The notes: a model not told the origin generated them from the sequence alone. 64,000 nt of DNA from GCA-002050365 sp964237235 (GCA_964237235.1 CAXSGY010000003.1:274393-338392); one strand, 5' to 3'. Shown: positions 17,965 to 27,176, numbered from the stretch's first letter. A program made the numbers and translations.

Positions 17965-18192
17965 TTATTTAGCAGCTTCGGCGTTTGCCGTATTGCCGCG
18001 CGCATAGCGTTTGTTAAAGCGGTCAACGCGACCGGCGGTATCAACTAATTTTTGTTTGCCGGTAAAGAACGGATGACAGTCCGAACAGATTTCGATGTTT
18101 AAATCTTTGCCGGTCGAACGGGTTTTAAAGGAATTGCCGCAGGCGCAAGTTACGTTGATTTCTTGATAATTCGGATGAATTTCAGGTTTCAT
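17965..18192 (-). CDS. rpmE: 50S ribosomal protein L31 (zinc-binding type)
   Basis: 75 residues. MKPEIHPNYQEINVTCACG, then CSDCHPFFTGKQK, is the L31 hallmark. Cys16, Cys18, Cys36 and Cys39 form the CxC...CxxC zinc site, so this is the zinc-containing form. A strong AAGGAG lies upstream of the start. First gene of the rpmE - DUF1385 - prfA set. Confidence 0.97.
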   Translation of the reverse strand: MKPEIHPNYQEINVTCACGNSFKTRSTGKDLNIEICSDCHPFFTGKQKLVDTAGRVDRFNKRYARGNTANAEAAK

Positions 18193-18338
18193 TTTTCAAT
18201 GGTCTCCTTAAAGTGTTTATGATTTTTACTTAAAATTTCTCGCTTCCGTAAAGCAAACTGTAATAATAAGTGTCAATCAGATGAAAGGTCAAGCTAAAAG
18301 GTTCGCCTTCATACTCGGGGCTTCCCGCTCAAAGGTTT

Positions 18339-18749
18339 TTATTGTTCGCCGTCGGATGCTTGATATTGCTCGTCGCTAACCTTTTCCATCCATTCGACGA
18401 CTTTGCCGTCGAGTGCTTCCTGAACGGCGATGTGCGTCATCGCGGTCGTCGCCGTCGCGCCGTGCCAGTGCCGTTTGTCGGGCGGAAACCAGACGACATC
18501 GCCGGGACGAATTTCCAATTTCGATTCACCCTCGATTTGCGCCCAGCCGCAGCCGTAGGTGACGATCAGCGTTTGCCCGAGCGGATGCGTGTGCCAAGCG
18601 GTTCGCGCTCCCGGCTCGAACGTGACGCTCGCGCCGCGCCCGCGCGCCGGTTCGGGAGCTTCAAACAGCGGATCAATGCGAACATTGCCCGTAAAATAGT
18701 CCGGCGAGCCTTTGCCGGAAGGCTGCGAGCCGCTTTTTTTGATTGCCAT
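18339..18749 (-). CDS. Cupin-domain protein
   Basis: 136 residues. A single cupin barrel: GARTAWHTHPLGQTLIV is motif 1 with metal-binding His residues, GDVVWFPPDKRHWHGATA is motif 2. The sequence type matches the small cupins often annotated as carboxymuconolactone-decarboxylase-linked cupins or hydroxynitrile-lyase-like proteins. The actual reaction is unknown. It lies 57 bp downstream of an aldo-keto reductase on the same strand, suggesting a two-gene redox/detoxification operon. Confidence 0.85.
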   Translation of the reverse strand: MAIKKSGSQPSGKGSPDYFTGNVRIDPLFEAPEPARGRGASVTFEPGARTAWHTHPLGQTLIVTYGCGWAQIEGESKLEIRPGDVVWFPPDKRHWHGATATTAMTHIAVQEALDGKVVEWMEKVSDEQYQASDGEQ

Positions 18750-18806
18750 ATTTTTAATTTCTCCGAATTTAATTTGCCGTCAAATTGTCCCGCTGTTTTA
18801 AGTAAA

Positions 18807-19805
18807 TTAACGATTAACCAACTTTTGCGAGCCTTCGCCGTAACGCGCTCCCTGCACATAAATCTGCGCGGTGATATTTTCGAGTTCGCGCAAATCTTCG
18901 GTTGTCAATTCCACGTCAACCGCGCCGATATTTTCTTCAAAACGGTGCAGTTTAGTCGTTCCCGGAATCGGCGCGATCCAATCTTTTTGAGCGAGAACCC
19001 AAGCGAGTGCGATTTGTGCGGGCGTGGCATTTTTCTGCGTGGCAAATTTGGCGATCAAATCAACTAAAGCCTGATTCGCTTTGCGGTTTTCTTCCGAAAA
19101 TCGCGGCACGGTGTTGCGAAAATCCGTACTGTCAAACGTCGTGTTTTCGTCAATCTTGCCGGTCAAAAAACCTTTGCCGAGCGGGCTAAACGGCACAAAA
19201 CCGATGCCCAATTCTTCGAGCGTCGGCAGAATTTCCGCTTCCGGTTCGCGCCACCAAAGCGAATATTCGCTTTGCAAAGCCGTGACGGGTTGGACGGCGT
19301 GAGCGCGGCGAATCGTGTCAACGCCCGCTTCGGAAAGTCCGAAATGTTTGACCTTGCCAGCGTCAATCAAATCTTTGATTGCTCCGGCGACATCTTCAAT
19401 CGGCACGTTCGGATCAACGCGATGCTGGTAAAATAAATCAATATAATCGGTTTTGAGCCGTTTGAGCGAACCTTCGACCGCTTGCCTGATGTGTTCCGGT
19501 CGGCTGTCGAGCGGCGGCGTTTGATGCTGCGTTCCGTCAGCGTCAATATTGAACCCGAATTTAGTGGCAATGACGACCTGCGCGCGCACGGGCGCGAGTG
19601 CTTCGCCGACTAAGTTTTCGTTTGTAAACGGTCCGTAAACTTCCGCCGTGTCGAAAAAAGTTACACCTTTTTCGACCGCCGCGCGAATCAGCGCGATCAT
19701 TTCCTGTTCGTCCTTCGCCGGACCTAAACCGAAACTCATTCCCATACAGCCGAGTCCGAGAGCCGATACTTCCAAACCGCTTTTTCCGAGCTTTCGTTTT
19801 TGCAT
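18807..19805 (-). CDS. Aldo/keto reductase
   Basis: 332 residues, typical TIM-barrel AKR. LGLGCMGMSFGLGP is the N-terminal signature; the catalytic tetrad is visible as Asp52 and Tyr57 (FFDTAEVYG), the Lys in VVIATKFG and the His in LFYQHRVDP. The NADPH-binding end is IPGTTKLHRFEENIGA. AKR13-like sequence type. It reduces aldehydes or ketones with NADPH; substrate unknown. Confidence 0.93.
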   Translation of the reverse strand: MQKRKLGKSGLEVSALGLGCMGMSFGLGPAKDEQEMIALIRAAVEKGVTFFDTAEVYGPFTNENLVGEALAPVRAQVVIATKFGFNIDADGTQHQTPPLDSRPEHIRQAVEGSLKRLKTDYIDLFYQHRVDPNVPIEDVAGAIKDLIDAGKVKHFGLSEAGVDTIRRAHAVQPVTALQSEYSLWWREPEAEILPTLEELGIGFVPFSPLGKGFLTGKIDENTTFDSTDFRNTVPRFSEENRKANQALVDLIAKFATQKNATPAQIALAWVLAQKDWIAPIPGTTKLHRFEENIGAVDVELTTEDLRELENITAQIYVQGARYGEGSQKLVNR

Positions 19806-19930
19806 AACTTCTTCAAAATTTATTTCGTCTCAATAACAGTAAAATTCTCTGTTTCGCTATTCGTGCTTGATTGTAAAACCTCTTAATGACAGAGCGGCAA
19901 CCTAAATTGTATTGACATTGCGTTTTTGCA

Positions 19931-21115
19931 TCACGGATTTTCCAGCCGTTTGACGAGCAAGGTTTCCAATCGTTGCTCGCTGATTCCGTAAAATTCTTTA
20001 ATCGCCTTTATTTGCGCGTCTAACTTTTCCGCCTCGTCTTTTTTCGCGTCGCGCGTGCCGACGAGCATATTGTTTTTCGGCGTGTGTTCGGTGGCGATAA
20101 ACTCGAAAAGTTTCGTCGAATAGCCGCTTTTTTCCAACAAAAGCGAGCGCAAGCCGTCGGTGATTGATTCGGCTTCGCGTTCGAGCATTACGCCGTGGCG
20201 GAAAATGCCGCTTAAAAATTCGGGCGGGCGCATTTGCGGGCGCAACTCCTGATGACAGCACGGCGCGACGACGATTAAATCGGCATTTGCCTTGATGCCT
20301 TGAAAAATCGCGTCGTCGGTTGCAGTGTTGCAGGCGTGCAGCGCGATTAAAATATCCGTGTTTTCCAATTTGTAATCGCCGATGTAACCATGAACGAATT
20401 GCAAATTTTCAAACTCGCTCGACTTGGCGATGTCATTGCAAAGACCGACTAATTCCTGTTTCGTGTCAACGCCGGTCACTTTGACATAAAGCCCGCGAAT
20501 ATTTTTGAAGAAATCATACGTCGCAAACGTCAGATAACCTTTGCCCGCGCCCATATCAACGATATTCAATTCACGTCGTTCGGCGAGCGGCGATTTGTCG
20601 AACAAATTGCCGAGCGTTTCGACGAATTTGTTGATTTGCTTCCATTTGTCGTGCTGTTTGTCGCGGATTTCGCCGTGGTCGGTCGTGATGCCGAGAGCCT
20701 TTAAGTAAAATGCATGCGGGTTGATTTGGATTTGTTTTTCGCGGTCGTGTTCGAGCGGCGGTTTCGTTTTAAACGTCGGCTTTCCGGCATTCAGACGCGA
20801 TTTTCCTTTTTTGCCGATGTCGAGCTGAAAATCGTTTTCGACGGTGAAAAGATGTCCGCTGAAAAAGTCCGTCGTTAAAAAATCTCGAATTTTCGCCGCG
20901 CCTTCCTGAAAATCGAAATTCTTCGCCGTGTCGCGCATATCGTAGCGATAAAGAAAAAAAAGCCTTTTTCCTTTGCGCGTTTCGACCAGACGGACGAGGA
21001 TTTTTTGCAGATGCGCGTCCGCGCCTTTATAATTACCTAAAGTCAATTTAACGAAAGTATCTTTCGATAAACTGTCATTAAATTCGCCGATGAACTTTTC
21101 GACTGTTTCGAGCAT
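19931..21115 (-). CDS. SAM-dependent methyltransferase domain protein
   Basis: 394 residues. The central Rossmann part has ELNIVDMGAGKGYLTFA (SAM-binding motif I) and VTGVDTKQELVGLC (motif II); later LIALHACNTATDDAI and VVAPCCHQELRPQM. The N-terminal 150 residues lack a motif I know. The APCCHQ motif is typical of the Methyltransf_32 type, found in proteins proposed to act on RNA or small molecules. It diverges from the DinB-like gene, with 28 bp between the two start codons. Confidence 0.82.
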   Translation of the reverse strand: MLETVEKFIGEFNDSLSKDTFVKLTLGNYKGADAHLQKILVRLVETRKGKRLFFLYRYDMRDTAKNFDFQEGAAKIRDFLTTDFFSGHLFTVENDFQLDIGKKGKSRLNAGKPTFKTKPPLEHDREKQIQINPHAFYLKALGITTDHGEIRDKQHDKWKQINKFVETLGNLFDKSPLAERRELNIVDMGAGKGYLTFATYDFFKNIRGLYVKVTGVDTKQELVGLCNDIAKSSEFENLQFVHGYIGDYKLENTDILIALHACNTATDDAIFQGIKANADLIVVAPCCHQELRPQMRPPEFLSGIFRHGVMLEREAESITDGLRSLLLEKSGYSTKLFEFIATEHTPKNNMLVGTRDAKKDEAEKLDAQIKAIKEFYGISEQRLETLLVKRLENP

Positions 21116-21143
21116 AAATTCTGAAAACTAGAGATTAACATAA

Positions 21144-21623
21144 ATGGACGCGACCGCTAAAAACACCATCGCCGCAGACTATTTTCTGAAAAACATTTTG
21201 ATACTTTTCCGCGAAACTTTTGAAGGCTCGCCCGAAGGCGAACCGAGCGCGTATCTCGACCGCAAAATCGGCGTTTTGACAACGCTCGACGAGCTTTCGG
21301 CGGCGCAGGTTTCAAGGGAAATCAACGACACGACCATCGCCGCGCACACCGAACATTTCAAATTTTATCTCGACCGCCTGTGCGAATTTATCACGGGCAG
21401 AACCGAGCCGGTCAACTGGGAACAAAGCTGGCTGATTGACGAAGTGAACGACGAAGAATGGACGCATTTGCGCGAATCGGTGCGAAAATCTTACGAAGGG
21501 GTTTTAAAAACCTTCGCCGAAATTGAAACGTGGAACGCCGACAATTCCGGCGAAGCGATGGCAATGCTCGCGCACACGGCTTATCATTTAGGCGCGATTC
21601 GGCAGATGGCGAAGATTGGTTAA
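21144..21623 (+). CDS. DinB-like four-helix protein
   Basis: 159 residues, almost all helical. The spaced His residues of the DinB/YfiT fold are visible: TEHFKFYLDRL in the second helix and AHTAYHLGAIRQM in the last. These usually bind a divalent metal, and some members are thiol-dependent transferases. No ribosome site stands out, and the gene shares a 28-bp promoter gap with the methyltransferase gene. Confidence 0.75.
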   Translation: MDATAKNTIAADYFLKNILILFRETFEGSPEGEPSAYLDRKIGVLTTLDELSAAQVSREINDTTIAAHTEHFKFYLDRLCEFITGRTEPVNWEQSWLIDEVNDEEWTHLRESVRKSYEGVLKTFAEIETWNADNSGEAMAMLAHTAYHLGAIRQMAKIG

Positions 21624-21645
21624 TTGTTTGCGGATAGATTGCGAT

Positions 21646-21990
21646 TCACAAATTAGAATGAAAAACAGGCGAAGCGACGATTAAAATAGCTTCTTCCCAG
21701 AGATTTTCGAGCAGGAAAGATTGTAAACCGGAACAATAATCTAAAACTTCTTCGCGCTCGTTTGATTTGTCCCAATTCATCGGAAAATCCGAGTAAACAA
21801 TATTTACGCGGTCGTTAATAATTTCATCGGCATTTGCAAGATAATAGCCGCCGACATTTTCCAGAATCGTGCAGCCGCCGCGCAGATAAGTCAGTTCCTG
21901 AGTTACCCAGGATAAAGTTTCTCGATAAGCGGTTTCGTAGCGGATTGGAATATAAACTTCAACGCGAATTTTCGGAGCGAATTTGGGCAA
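21646..21990 (-). CDS. Conserved small protein of unknown function
   Basis: 114 residues from a TTG at 21990 with GGAGG ten bases upstream. The chain alternates beta strands and helices (KIRVEVYIPIRYE, VNIVYSDFPMNW) and ends in a hydrophobic strand AILIVASPV. I do not recognise the family. The first codons overlap the end of the 51-residue gene upstream by 32 bases, so translation is probably coupled. Confidence 0.6.
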   Translation of the reverse strand: MPKFAPKIRVEVYIPIRYETAYRETLSWVTQELTYLRGGCTILENVGGYYLANADEIINDRVNIVYSDFPMNWDKSNEREEVLDYCSGLQSFLLENLWEEAILIVASPVFHSNL

Positions 21991-22114
21991 GGCGATTCGT
22001 CCTCCATTTGTTTATCTCTTTTAATTTGCGGCGGAATTCTTTGTCGGAGACTTCAGCTTTGGCGGGCTTTTCCGGCTCGGTGGTCGGTTTGACTATTTTG
22101 AGTTTGCTTTTCAT
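21959..22114 (-). CDS. Small basic protein, 51 residues
   Basis: ATG at 22112-22114, TGA at 21959-21961. CGGAGA lies seven bases upstream of the ATG. The product begins MKSKLKIVKPTTEPEK, then a charged helix VSDKEFRRKLKEINKWR. Lys/Arg/Glu-rich; no family recognised. The overlap with the downstream gene and the good ribosome site argue that it is real. Confidence 0.5.
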   Translation of the reverse strand: MKSKLKIVKPTTEPEKPAKAEVSDKEFRRKLKEINKWRTNRLAQIRSENSR

Positions 22115-22185
22115 TGTTGTCTCCGAAGGCAATTATCCTATAAGTTTTCAAAATAGACAAGATAATTTAGAACTTTAAAACAATT

Positions 22186-22602
22186 ATGCAAAATTTATTT
22201 CATTTAGCATTTCCGGTCAAAGATTTGGAGTCTTCGCGCAAATTTTACGGCGAGATTCTCGGCTGCGGAGAAGGCAGAAGCTCCGACGAATGGATTGATT
22301 TTAATCTGTTCGGGCATCAGATCGTCGCGCATCTCGCGCCGAACGTCGCCGGCGTTCGACATAAAAACGAAGTTGATAAAGACCACGTTCCCGTGCCGCA
22401 TTTCGGCTGCGTTCTGCCGCCCGACGAATGGGAAAAATTGGCGGAACGCTTGAAATCGCACAACGTCGAATTCGTCATCGAACCGAAAGTTCGCTTCAAA
22501 GGCGAAGTCGGCGAACAGGCGACGATGTTTTTTCTTGATCCGTCGGGCAACGCGCTCGAATTCAAATCGTTTGCCGATTTTTCGCAAGTTTTCGCCAAAT
22601 AG
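22186..22602 (+). CDS. VOC-family (glyoxalase/extradiol dioxygenase-like) protein
   Basis: 138 residues with two beta-alpha-beta-beta-beta modules. LFHLAFPVKDLESSRKFYG opens module 1 with the metal-binding His; module 2 has VPHFGCVLP and ends FFLDPSGNALEFKSF with the terminal Glu ligand. Such proteins use a divalent metal for glyoxalase, dioxygenase or resistance chemistry. Which one cannot be told. The next gene starts 3 bp after the stop. Confidence 0.88.
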   Translation: MQNLFHLAFPVKDLESSRKFYGEILGCGEGRSSDEWIDFNLFGHQIVAHLAPNVAGVRHKNEVDKDHVPVPHFGCVLPPDEWEKLAERLKSHNVEFVIEPKVRFKGEVGEQATMFFLDPSGNALEFKSFADFSQVFAK

Positions 22603-22605
22603 TTT

Positions 22606-23553
22606 ATGAAATTTAAAGCGTTCATTTTATTCGTTTTGATTGTTTTGCCCGTTGTCGTAAACGCGCAGGCGAAACAACGATTTATCGCCGTCACGATTGA
22701 CGATTTGCCGGTCGTTTCGACGCGCAAAGATTTGAAGAACCGGCAGGAAATCACCAAAAAACTGCTCGCGCATATTACCGAGGCGAAAGTTCCGGCAATC
22801 GGTTTCGTTAATGAAAATAAACTTTACAACGGCGATCAACGCGACGAAGCGCAAGTTGATTTGCTGCGTCAATGGCTCAATGCCGGTTTGGAACTCGGCA
22901 ATCACACGTTTTCTCATTTGAGTTTGAACAATAATCCGCTCGAAAAATTTGAAGCCGAAATTTTGCAGGGCGAGATTATTACGAAGGAACTGCTCGCGGC
23001 GAAAAATCAACGAATTCGTTATTTTCGTCATCCGTTTCTGCATACGGGAACGAGTTTGGAAATAAAAGCCGAATTAAATAAATTTCTCGCCGAACACGGA
23101 TACACAATCGCGCCGGTGACGTGCGACAACGAAGATTATATTTTTTCGAGCGCGTATGATCGCGCCTTCGACAAAAAAGATAAAAAAATGATGCGGCGCG
23201 TCGGCGCGGCTTATGTGCCGTTTCTCGAAGCGAAAATGGATTTTTGCGAACGCCAGTCGGTGAAACTTTTCGACCGCGAAATCAAGCAGACTCTTTTGAT
23301 TCACGCCAATTTTATCAACTCGGATTATTTCGACGACATCGCGCGAATGCTGAAAAAGCGCGGCTACCAATTCGTTACTCTGGAAAACGCTTTGACCGAC
23401 GACGCTTATCGTTTGCCCGACACGTTTGTCAGTCCGGGCGGCGTTTTATGGATTTATCGCTGGGCGTTGGCAAGCGGCGAAAACAAGGTTCTGCCGAACG
23501 AGCCGCAAGTGCCGGATTTCGTCGTGCAAGCGTCGGAATTTAATTCAAACTAA
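22606..23553 (+). CDS. Polysaccharide deacetylase, exported
   Basis: 315 residues. Signal peptide KFKAFILFVLIVLPVVVNAQ. NodB-fold motifs: AVTIDDLP (catalytic Asp and metal Asp), GNHTFSH (metal-binding HxxxH), RYFRHPFL. The family removes N- or O-acetyl groups from sugars such as chitin, peptidoglycan or surface glycans. It is translationally close to its VOC and FAD-oxidase neighbours (gaps 3 and 1 bp), which do not explain its substrate. Confidence 0.9.
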   Translation: MKFKAFILFVLIVLPVVVNAQAKQRFIAVTIDDLPVVSTRKDLKNRQEITKKLLAHITEAKVPAIGFVNENKLYNGDQRDEAQVDLLRQWLNAGLELGNHTFSHLSLNNNPLEKFEAEILQGEIITKELLAAKNQRIRYFRHPFLHTGTSLEIKAELNKFLAEHGYTIAPVTCDNEDYIFSSAYDRAFDKKDKKMMRRVGAAYVPFLEAKMDFCERQSVKLFDREIKQTLLIHANFINSDYFDDIARMLKKRGYQFVTLENALTDDAYRLPDTFVSPGGVLWIYRWALASGENKVLPNEPQVPDFVVQASEFNSN

Positions 23554-23554
23554 A

Positions 23555-24724
23555 ATGAAAAAAGCGGAAATCGTCATCATCGGCGGCGGTGTCGTCGGCG
23601 CGAGCATTGCTTATCATTTGACGAAGCGCGGCGCGAAAGACGTTTTGATTTTAGAGCGCGAAGCGGCGCAGGGTTTCGGTTCGACCGGCAAAGCGACGGG
23701 CGGTGTGCGGGCGCAGTTTGAAACGCAAATCAATATTCAAATGTCGCTGTATTCGCTCGATTTTTTTAGAAATTGCGGATTCGACTGCGGCTATGAACCG
23801 CGCGGCTATTTGTTTTTTGTAACGAGCGAAAAAGGTCTCGATTATTTGCGGCAAAACGTCGAAAAACAAAAATCGCTCGGCGTGAAAGACGTTGAATTGA
23901 TAGACGCGCAAACCGTCGCGGAGATTTGTCCGATTCTCAATTGCGCGGACATTATCGGCGGCGCGTTCGGCGCGGACGACGGTTTTATCAATCCGCTCGC
24001 CGTGATGCGCGGCTTGACGGAAAACGCTTTGAAGAACGGCGCGAAGATCGAATTCGGGACGGAAGTTTTTTCAATCGAAACAACAAACGGAAAAGTAAAA
24101 TCAATCAAAACAAACCGGGGCGAAATCGAATGCGAAAAAGTCGTTTTAGCGACCGGCGCGAAGGCGAAAATCCTGGCGAAAACCGCCGGCATAGATTTGC
24201 CCGTCGAACCGCAGAAACGCCAGATTGTCTGGGCGCGAAGCGAGACGGATTTGCCCGCGAATCTGCCGATGACGATTGATCTGGAAACCGGATTTCATTT
24301 TCGCCCCGCCAGAGATTTCGTCAATCCGTTCGAGACTAAAAACGAAATTCTTTTCGCTTATCCCGATTCGAAAGAAACGAATTCTTTCGACACGAACTTC
24401 GACGAGTCTTTTATCGGCAAAGTTTACGAACGAGCCGAACGCCGCTCGCCGTTTTTATTTCAGACAACACCGATTATCGAAAAATGCCGCGCCGGACTTT
24501 ATGAAAACACGCCCGATCATCACGCGATTCTGGGCGGTTGCGCGATTGAAAATCTATATTTCGCCAACGGCTTTTCCGGTCACGGCGTAATGCACGCGCC
24601 CGCGACAGGGAAAGCTTTATCGGAAATCATTCTGGACGGCAAAGCGTCGTTTTTAGATGTTTCGTGTTTGAGTTTGGAGAGGTTTGCAACGGGCAAACTT
24701 TTGCGCGAAACAGCTTTTATTTAA
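23555..24724 (+). CDS. FAD-dependent oxidoreductase (DAO / sarcosine-oxidase beta-like)
   Basis: 389 residues. IVIIGGGVVGASIAYHL binds FAD; GSTGKATGGVRAQF is the conserved DAO segment after it; NLYFANGFSGHGVMHAP near the C-terminus is the second FAD contact. Closest to sarcosine oxidase beta, dimethylglycine and D-amino-acid oxidases. Start taken at the ATG at 23555, one base after the deacetylase stop; the upstream open frame overlaps that gene. Confidence 0.9.
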   Translation: MKKAEIVIIGGGVVGASIAYHLTKRGAKDVLILEREAAQGFGSTGKATGGVRAQFETQINIQMSLYSLDFFRNCGFDCGYEPRGYLFFVTSEKGLDYLRQNVEKQKSLGVKDVELIDAQTVAEICPILNCADIIGGAFGADDGFINPLAVMRGLTENALKNGAKIEFGTEVFSIETTNGKVKSIKTNRGEIECEKVVLATGAKAKILAKTAGIDLPVEPQKRQIVWARSETDLPANLPMTIDLETGFHFRPARDFVNPFETKNEILFAYPDSKETNSFDTNFDESFIGKVYERAERRSPFLFQTTPIIEKCRAGLYENTPDHHAILGGCAIENLYFANGFSGHGVMHAPATGKALSEIILDGKASFLDVSCLSLERFATGKLLRETAFI

Positions 24725-24921
24725 AAGTGCGCGATGAAGTTTACGAGTCGAACTCAGGCTGATTTTTTTCTGCCATAAAGCAAAAATTTTTGCAATCATT
24801 CGTCAACAGTTGATTTCAAAAATATTTTACAAAAGCGAGGGGAAATTTTCCAATTTAATCTTCGACGTTTCGCATCTAGGGCGCAAATGCGTTTGTTTAA
24901 TCGGTAAATTATTCAAAAACT

Positions 24922-25554
24922 ATGGGAATGACAGACGAGCAAATCAGAATTGCCGCCAACATTATCAAAAAAGAAGGCGTTTCGACCGATCCGCAGGAAT
25001 ATCTCTGGCTGGCGCACACCGCTAATAATCAGGCGAAAGTAAAAGGCAAAACGCTTTACGAAATTCTTATGACGGGCTATTCGTCGGTCGGCAAAGGAGA
25101 CAAAGTTGAGCTGTCCGACAAAGACCAAAGCGTGACCGCCAAAGCCGCCAGAGACGCAGTAAACGATGTCGCTAACGGCGGCGTTGATCCGACCGACGGC
25201 GCGCGGTTTTGGGACGGAACGGATTTTCTGGCTTGGGGCTTGAAATCGCCGGACGGAACGCCGCACAATAAATTTGAAGAATATGCGGCGATCACGATTC
25301 TCGCTCCGATATTCGATACGTTTTTAGCCGCCAACAAGGCAAAATACGGAGACAGCGTTCGTTACGGGAAAACCAGCTATACACTTCCGGCTGAGGTTTT
25401 TAACGATCAGAAGAATTGGTACCCGATAATCGTCTTTCCGGTTCCTATTCCAGCCCGGGCTGTTGGATTTTTCCGCTATACGACGGGTAAGGGCGGCAAG
25501 GAATTGGTGGCGACGGGCAGTTTCGGTTTGTCAATTTTTTGGAAAATAGTTTAG
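24922..25554 (+). CDS. Unknown cytoplasmic or secreted protein, 210 residues
   Basis: No signal peptide. The first half is helical (MTDEQIRIAANIIKKEG, YLWLAHTANNQAK) and holds GVDPTDGARFWDGTDFLAWG; the second half is beta-rich and ends FGLSIFWKIV. The arrangement of helices before a DPTDGA motif loosely recalls SleB-type cell-wall hydrolases (where DPTGGA-like strings occur), but catalytic residues cannot be matched with confidence. A lipoprotein gene begins 13 bp downstream and may be its partner. Confidence 0.65.
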   Translation: MGMTDEQIRIAANIIKKEGVSTDPQEYLWLAHTANNQAKVKGKTLYEILMTGYSSVGKGDKVELSDKDQSVTAKAARDAVNDVANGGVDPTDGARFWDGTDFLAWGLKSPDGTPHNKFEEYAAITILAPIFDTFLAANKAKYGDSVRYGKTSYTLPAEVFNDQKNWYPIIVFPVPIPARAVGFFRYTTGKGGKELVATGSFGLSIFWKIV

Positions 25555-25567
25555 ACGGAAAACTTTT

Positions 25568-26101
25568 ATGAAAACTTTAATTGTATTTTTATTTTTGTGC
25601 GCCGCATTTGCCTGCGAGCGTGTTAATTCAAACGGACGTATCGCGGCGGTCTCGAACGAAAAGCAAACGCCGGCAAATATCGCCGCGCCGACCGCTTCGG
25701 CAACGCCGCCCGCGCAATCGGAAGAGTGCGCCGAGGCAAGCGATTATTGTCTGAAGGTGGTCGAAGACGCGGAACGCGAAGCCAAAAACATCAACCTCGT
25801 CATCGGCAGCAATGTCAAATCAATTATCAAATTGCCAAGCCCATCAGACATTAATGGCTACGCCTTAAATTGGGCAAAGAAAACAGACAACGGATTTGAA
25901 GTTTCCATCGAATACGGTTCGAGAAATTATTTCAATAAATCGTTTGAATTCGTTAAAAAAGACGAAACGTTTTATCTGACGGAAATTAAAGTTAAAAGTT
26001 TCGACAAACAGAACCCGGAAAAGGTGGAAAAGAAAACGGTTAAAATTCAGCCGTCAGTTTCGGTTGACAAATTTAATATTGAAGATTATATGAACGATTA
26101 A
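25568..26101 (+). CDS. Predicted lipoprotein of unknown function
   Basis: 177 residues. MKTLIVFLFLCAAFAC is a signal sequence ending in a weak lipobox (AFAC), so the mature protein would start at Cys16 and be lipid-anchored. Residues 25-55 are a Pro/Ala/Thr-rich linker, then a small domain with charged strands. It follows the 210-residue gene in the same transcript and precedes a terminator at 26129. Confidence 0.65.
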   Translation: MKTLIVFLFLCAAFACERVNSNGRIAAVSNEKQTPANIAAPTASATPPAQSEECAEASDYCLKVVEDAEREAKNINLVIGSNVKSIIKLPSPSDINGYALNWAKKTDNGFEVSIEYGSRNYFNKSFEFVKKDETFYLTEIKVKSFDKQNPEKVEKKTVKIQPSVSVDKFNIEDYMND

Positions 26102-26128
26102 GTTTTTTCGCACGAAAATTTTTAATCG

Positions 26129-26169
26129 AACAAAGGCGGCGCGGTTTTATAAATCGCGCCGCTTTTGTT
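26129..26169 (+). terminator. Rho-independent terminator
   Basis: AACAAAGGCGGCGCG at 26129-26143 pairs with CGCGCCGCTTTTGTT at 26155-26169 around an 11-base A/T loop. The GC-rich core followed by TTTTGTTAA ends the transcript of the lipoprotein pair, 12 bp before the deacetylase-like gene. Confidence 0.82.
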
Positions 26170-26181
26170 AATAATTGATGT

Positions 26182-27123
26182 ATGAAAACGGCTTTAATTC
26201 ATCATCCGATTTATCGAAAACACGACACGGGAAGCGGTCATCCCGAAACGGCAAGGCGTTATGAAGTCGTGATGAACGCGCTTGAATCGGACGAAAAATT
26301 GTGGAATTCGCTCGACGTATCAACGGCTGAGCCGGCGGGGAAAGGCTTGATTTTGGCGGCGCACACGAAGGAACATTTCCGGCGTATTGAAGAAGCATTT
26401 GAAAACGGAATTGAAAATCTGGATGCCGACACAATCGTTTCGATGAATTCGTTTGACGCGGCGATGACGGCGGCGGGCGGTGCGTGTCAGGCAGTTGATT
26501 TGGTGATGTCGGGCGCGGCGAACAACGCTTTTTGCGCCTCGCGCCCGCCCGGTCATCACGCGACGGCGGAACACGCGATGGGATTTTGTCTTTTCAATAA
26601 CGTCGCCGTCGCGGCGCGCTACGCGCAGAATAAATACAGAGAAATCGAGCGCGTGGCGATTGTTGATTGGGACGTGCATCATGGCAACGGCACGCAGGGG
26701 ATTTTTTACGACGATCCGACGGTTTTCTTTTTTTCGATGCACCAGTATCCTTGGTATCCGGGCAGCGGCGCGCGCGGCGAAAACGGTTTCGGGCGCGGCA
26801 GGGATTTTACCTTGAATATTCCGGTCAAGGCGAAAACTCCGGCGAAAGAGCAATTGCGAATGTTCGACGGCGCGCTCGGCGATATTCATAAAAATTTCAA
26901 ACCGGATTTGATTTTTATCTCCGCCGGTTTCGACGCGCACGAAACCGATCCGCTCGGACAGTTGAAATTATTAAACGAAGATTTCGTTAAGATGACGCGC
27001 GCGGTGAAAAATTGGGCGAATGAAGTTTGCGGCGGGCGCGTCGTATCGTGTCTGGAAGGCGGTTATAATCTCGAAACGCTCGGCGAAACGGTCAGAAATC
27101 ACGTCGCCGCATTAAGCAGATAA
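26182..27123 (+). CDS. Histone-deacetylase-family hydrolase (class II-like)
   Basis: 313 residues. HHPIYRKHDTGSGHPE opens the fold; the catalytic His pair is in SRPPGHHATAEHAMGFC; zinc ligands are in DWDVHHGNGTQ (Asp and His) and SAGFDAHETDPLG (Asp). Bacterial relatives deacetylate acetyl-polyamines, acetoin-utilisation proteins or other acyl-amides. Target unknown. Stands alone, with terminators on both sides. Confidence 0.93.
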   Translation: MKTALIHHPIYRKHDTGSGHPETARRYEVVMNALESDEKLWNSLDVSTAEPAGKGLILAAHTKEHFRRIEEAFENGIENLDADTIVSMNSFDAAMTAAGGACQAVDLVMSGAANNAFCASRPPGHHATAEHAMGFCLFNNVAVAARYAQNKYREIERVAIVDWDVHHGNGTQGIFYDDPTVFFFSMHQYPWYPGSGARGENGFGRGRDFTLNIPVKAKTPAKEQLRMFDGALGDIHKNFKPDLIFISAGFDAHETDPLGQLKLLNEDFVKMTRAVKNWANEVCGGRVVSCLEGGYNLETLGETVRNHVAALSR

Positions 27124-27141
27124 TTTTTCAAAACAGAAAGA

Positions 27142-27176
27142 AAGCAAACCGACCTCATTTCGATTCCGGTTTGCTT
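27142..27176. terminator. Bidirectional terminator between convergent genes
   Basis: AAGCAAACCG at 27142-27151 pairs with CGGTTTGCTT at 27167-27176 around a 15-base loop, between the deacetylase-family gene and the minus-strand tatA copy that ends at 27182. Confidence 0.78.
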
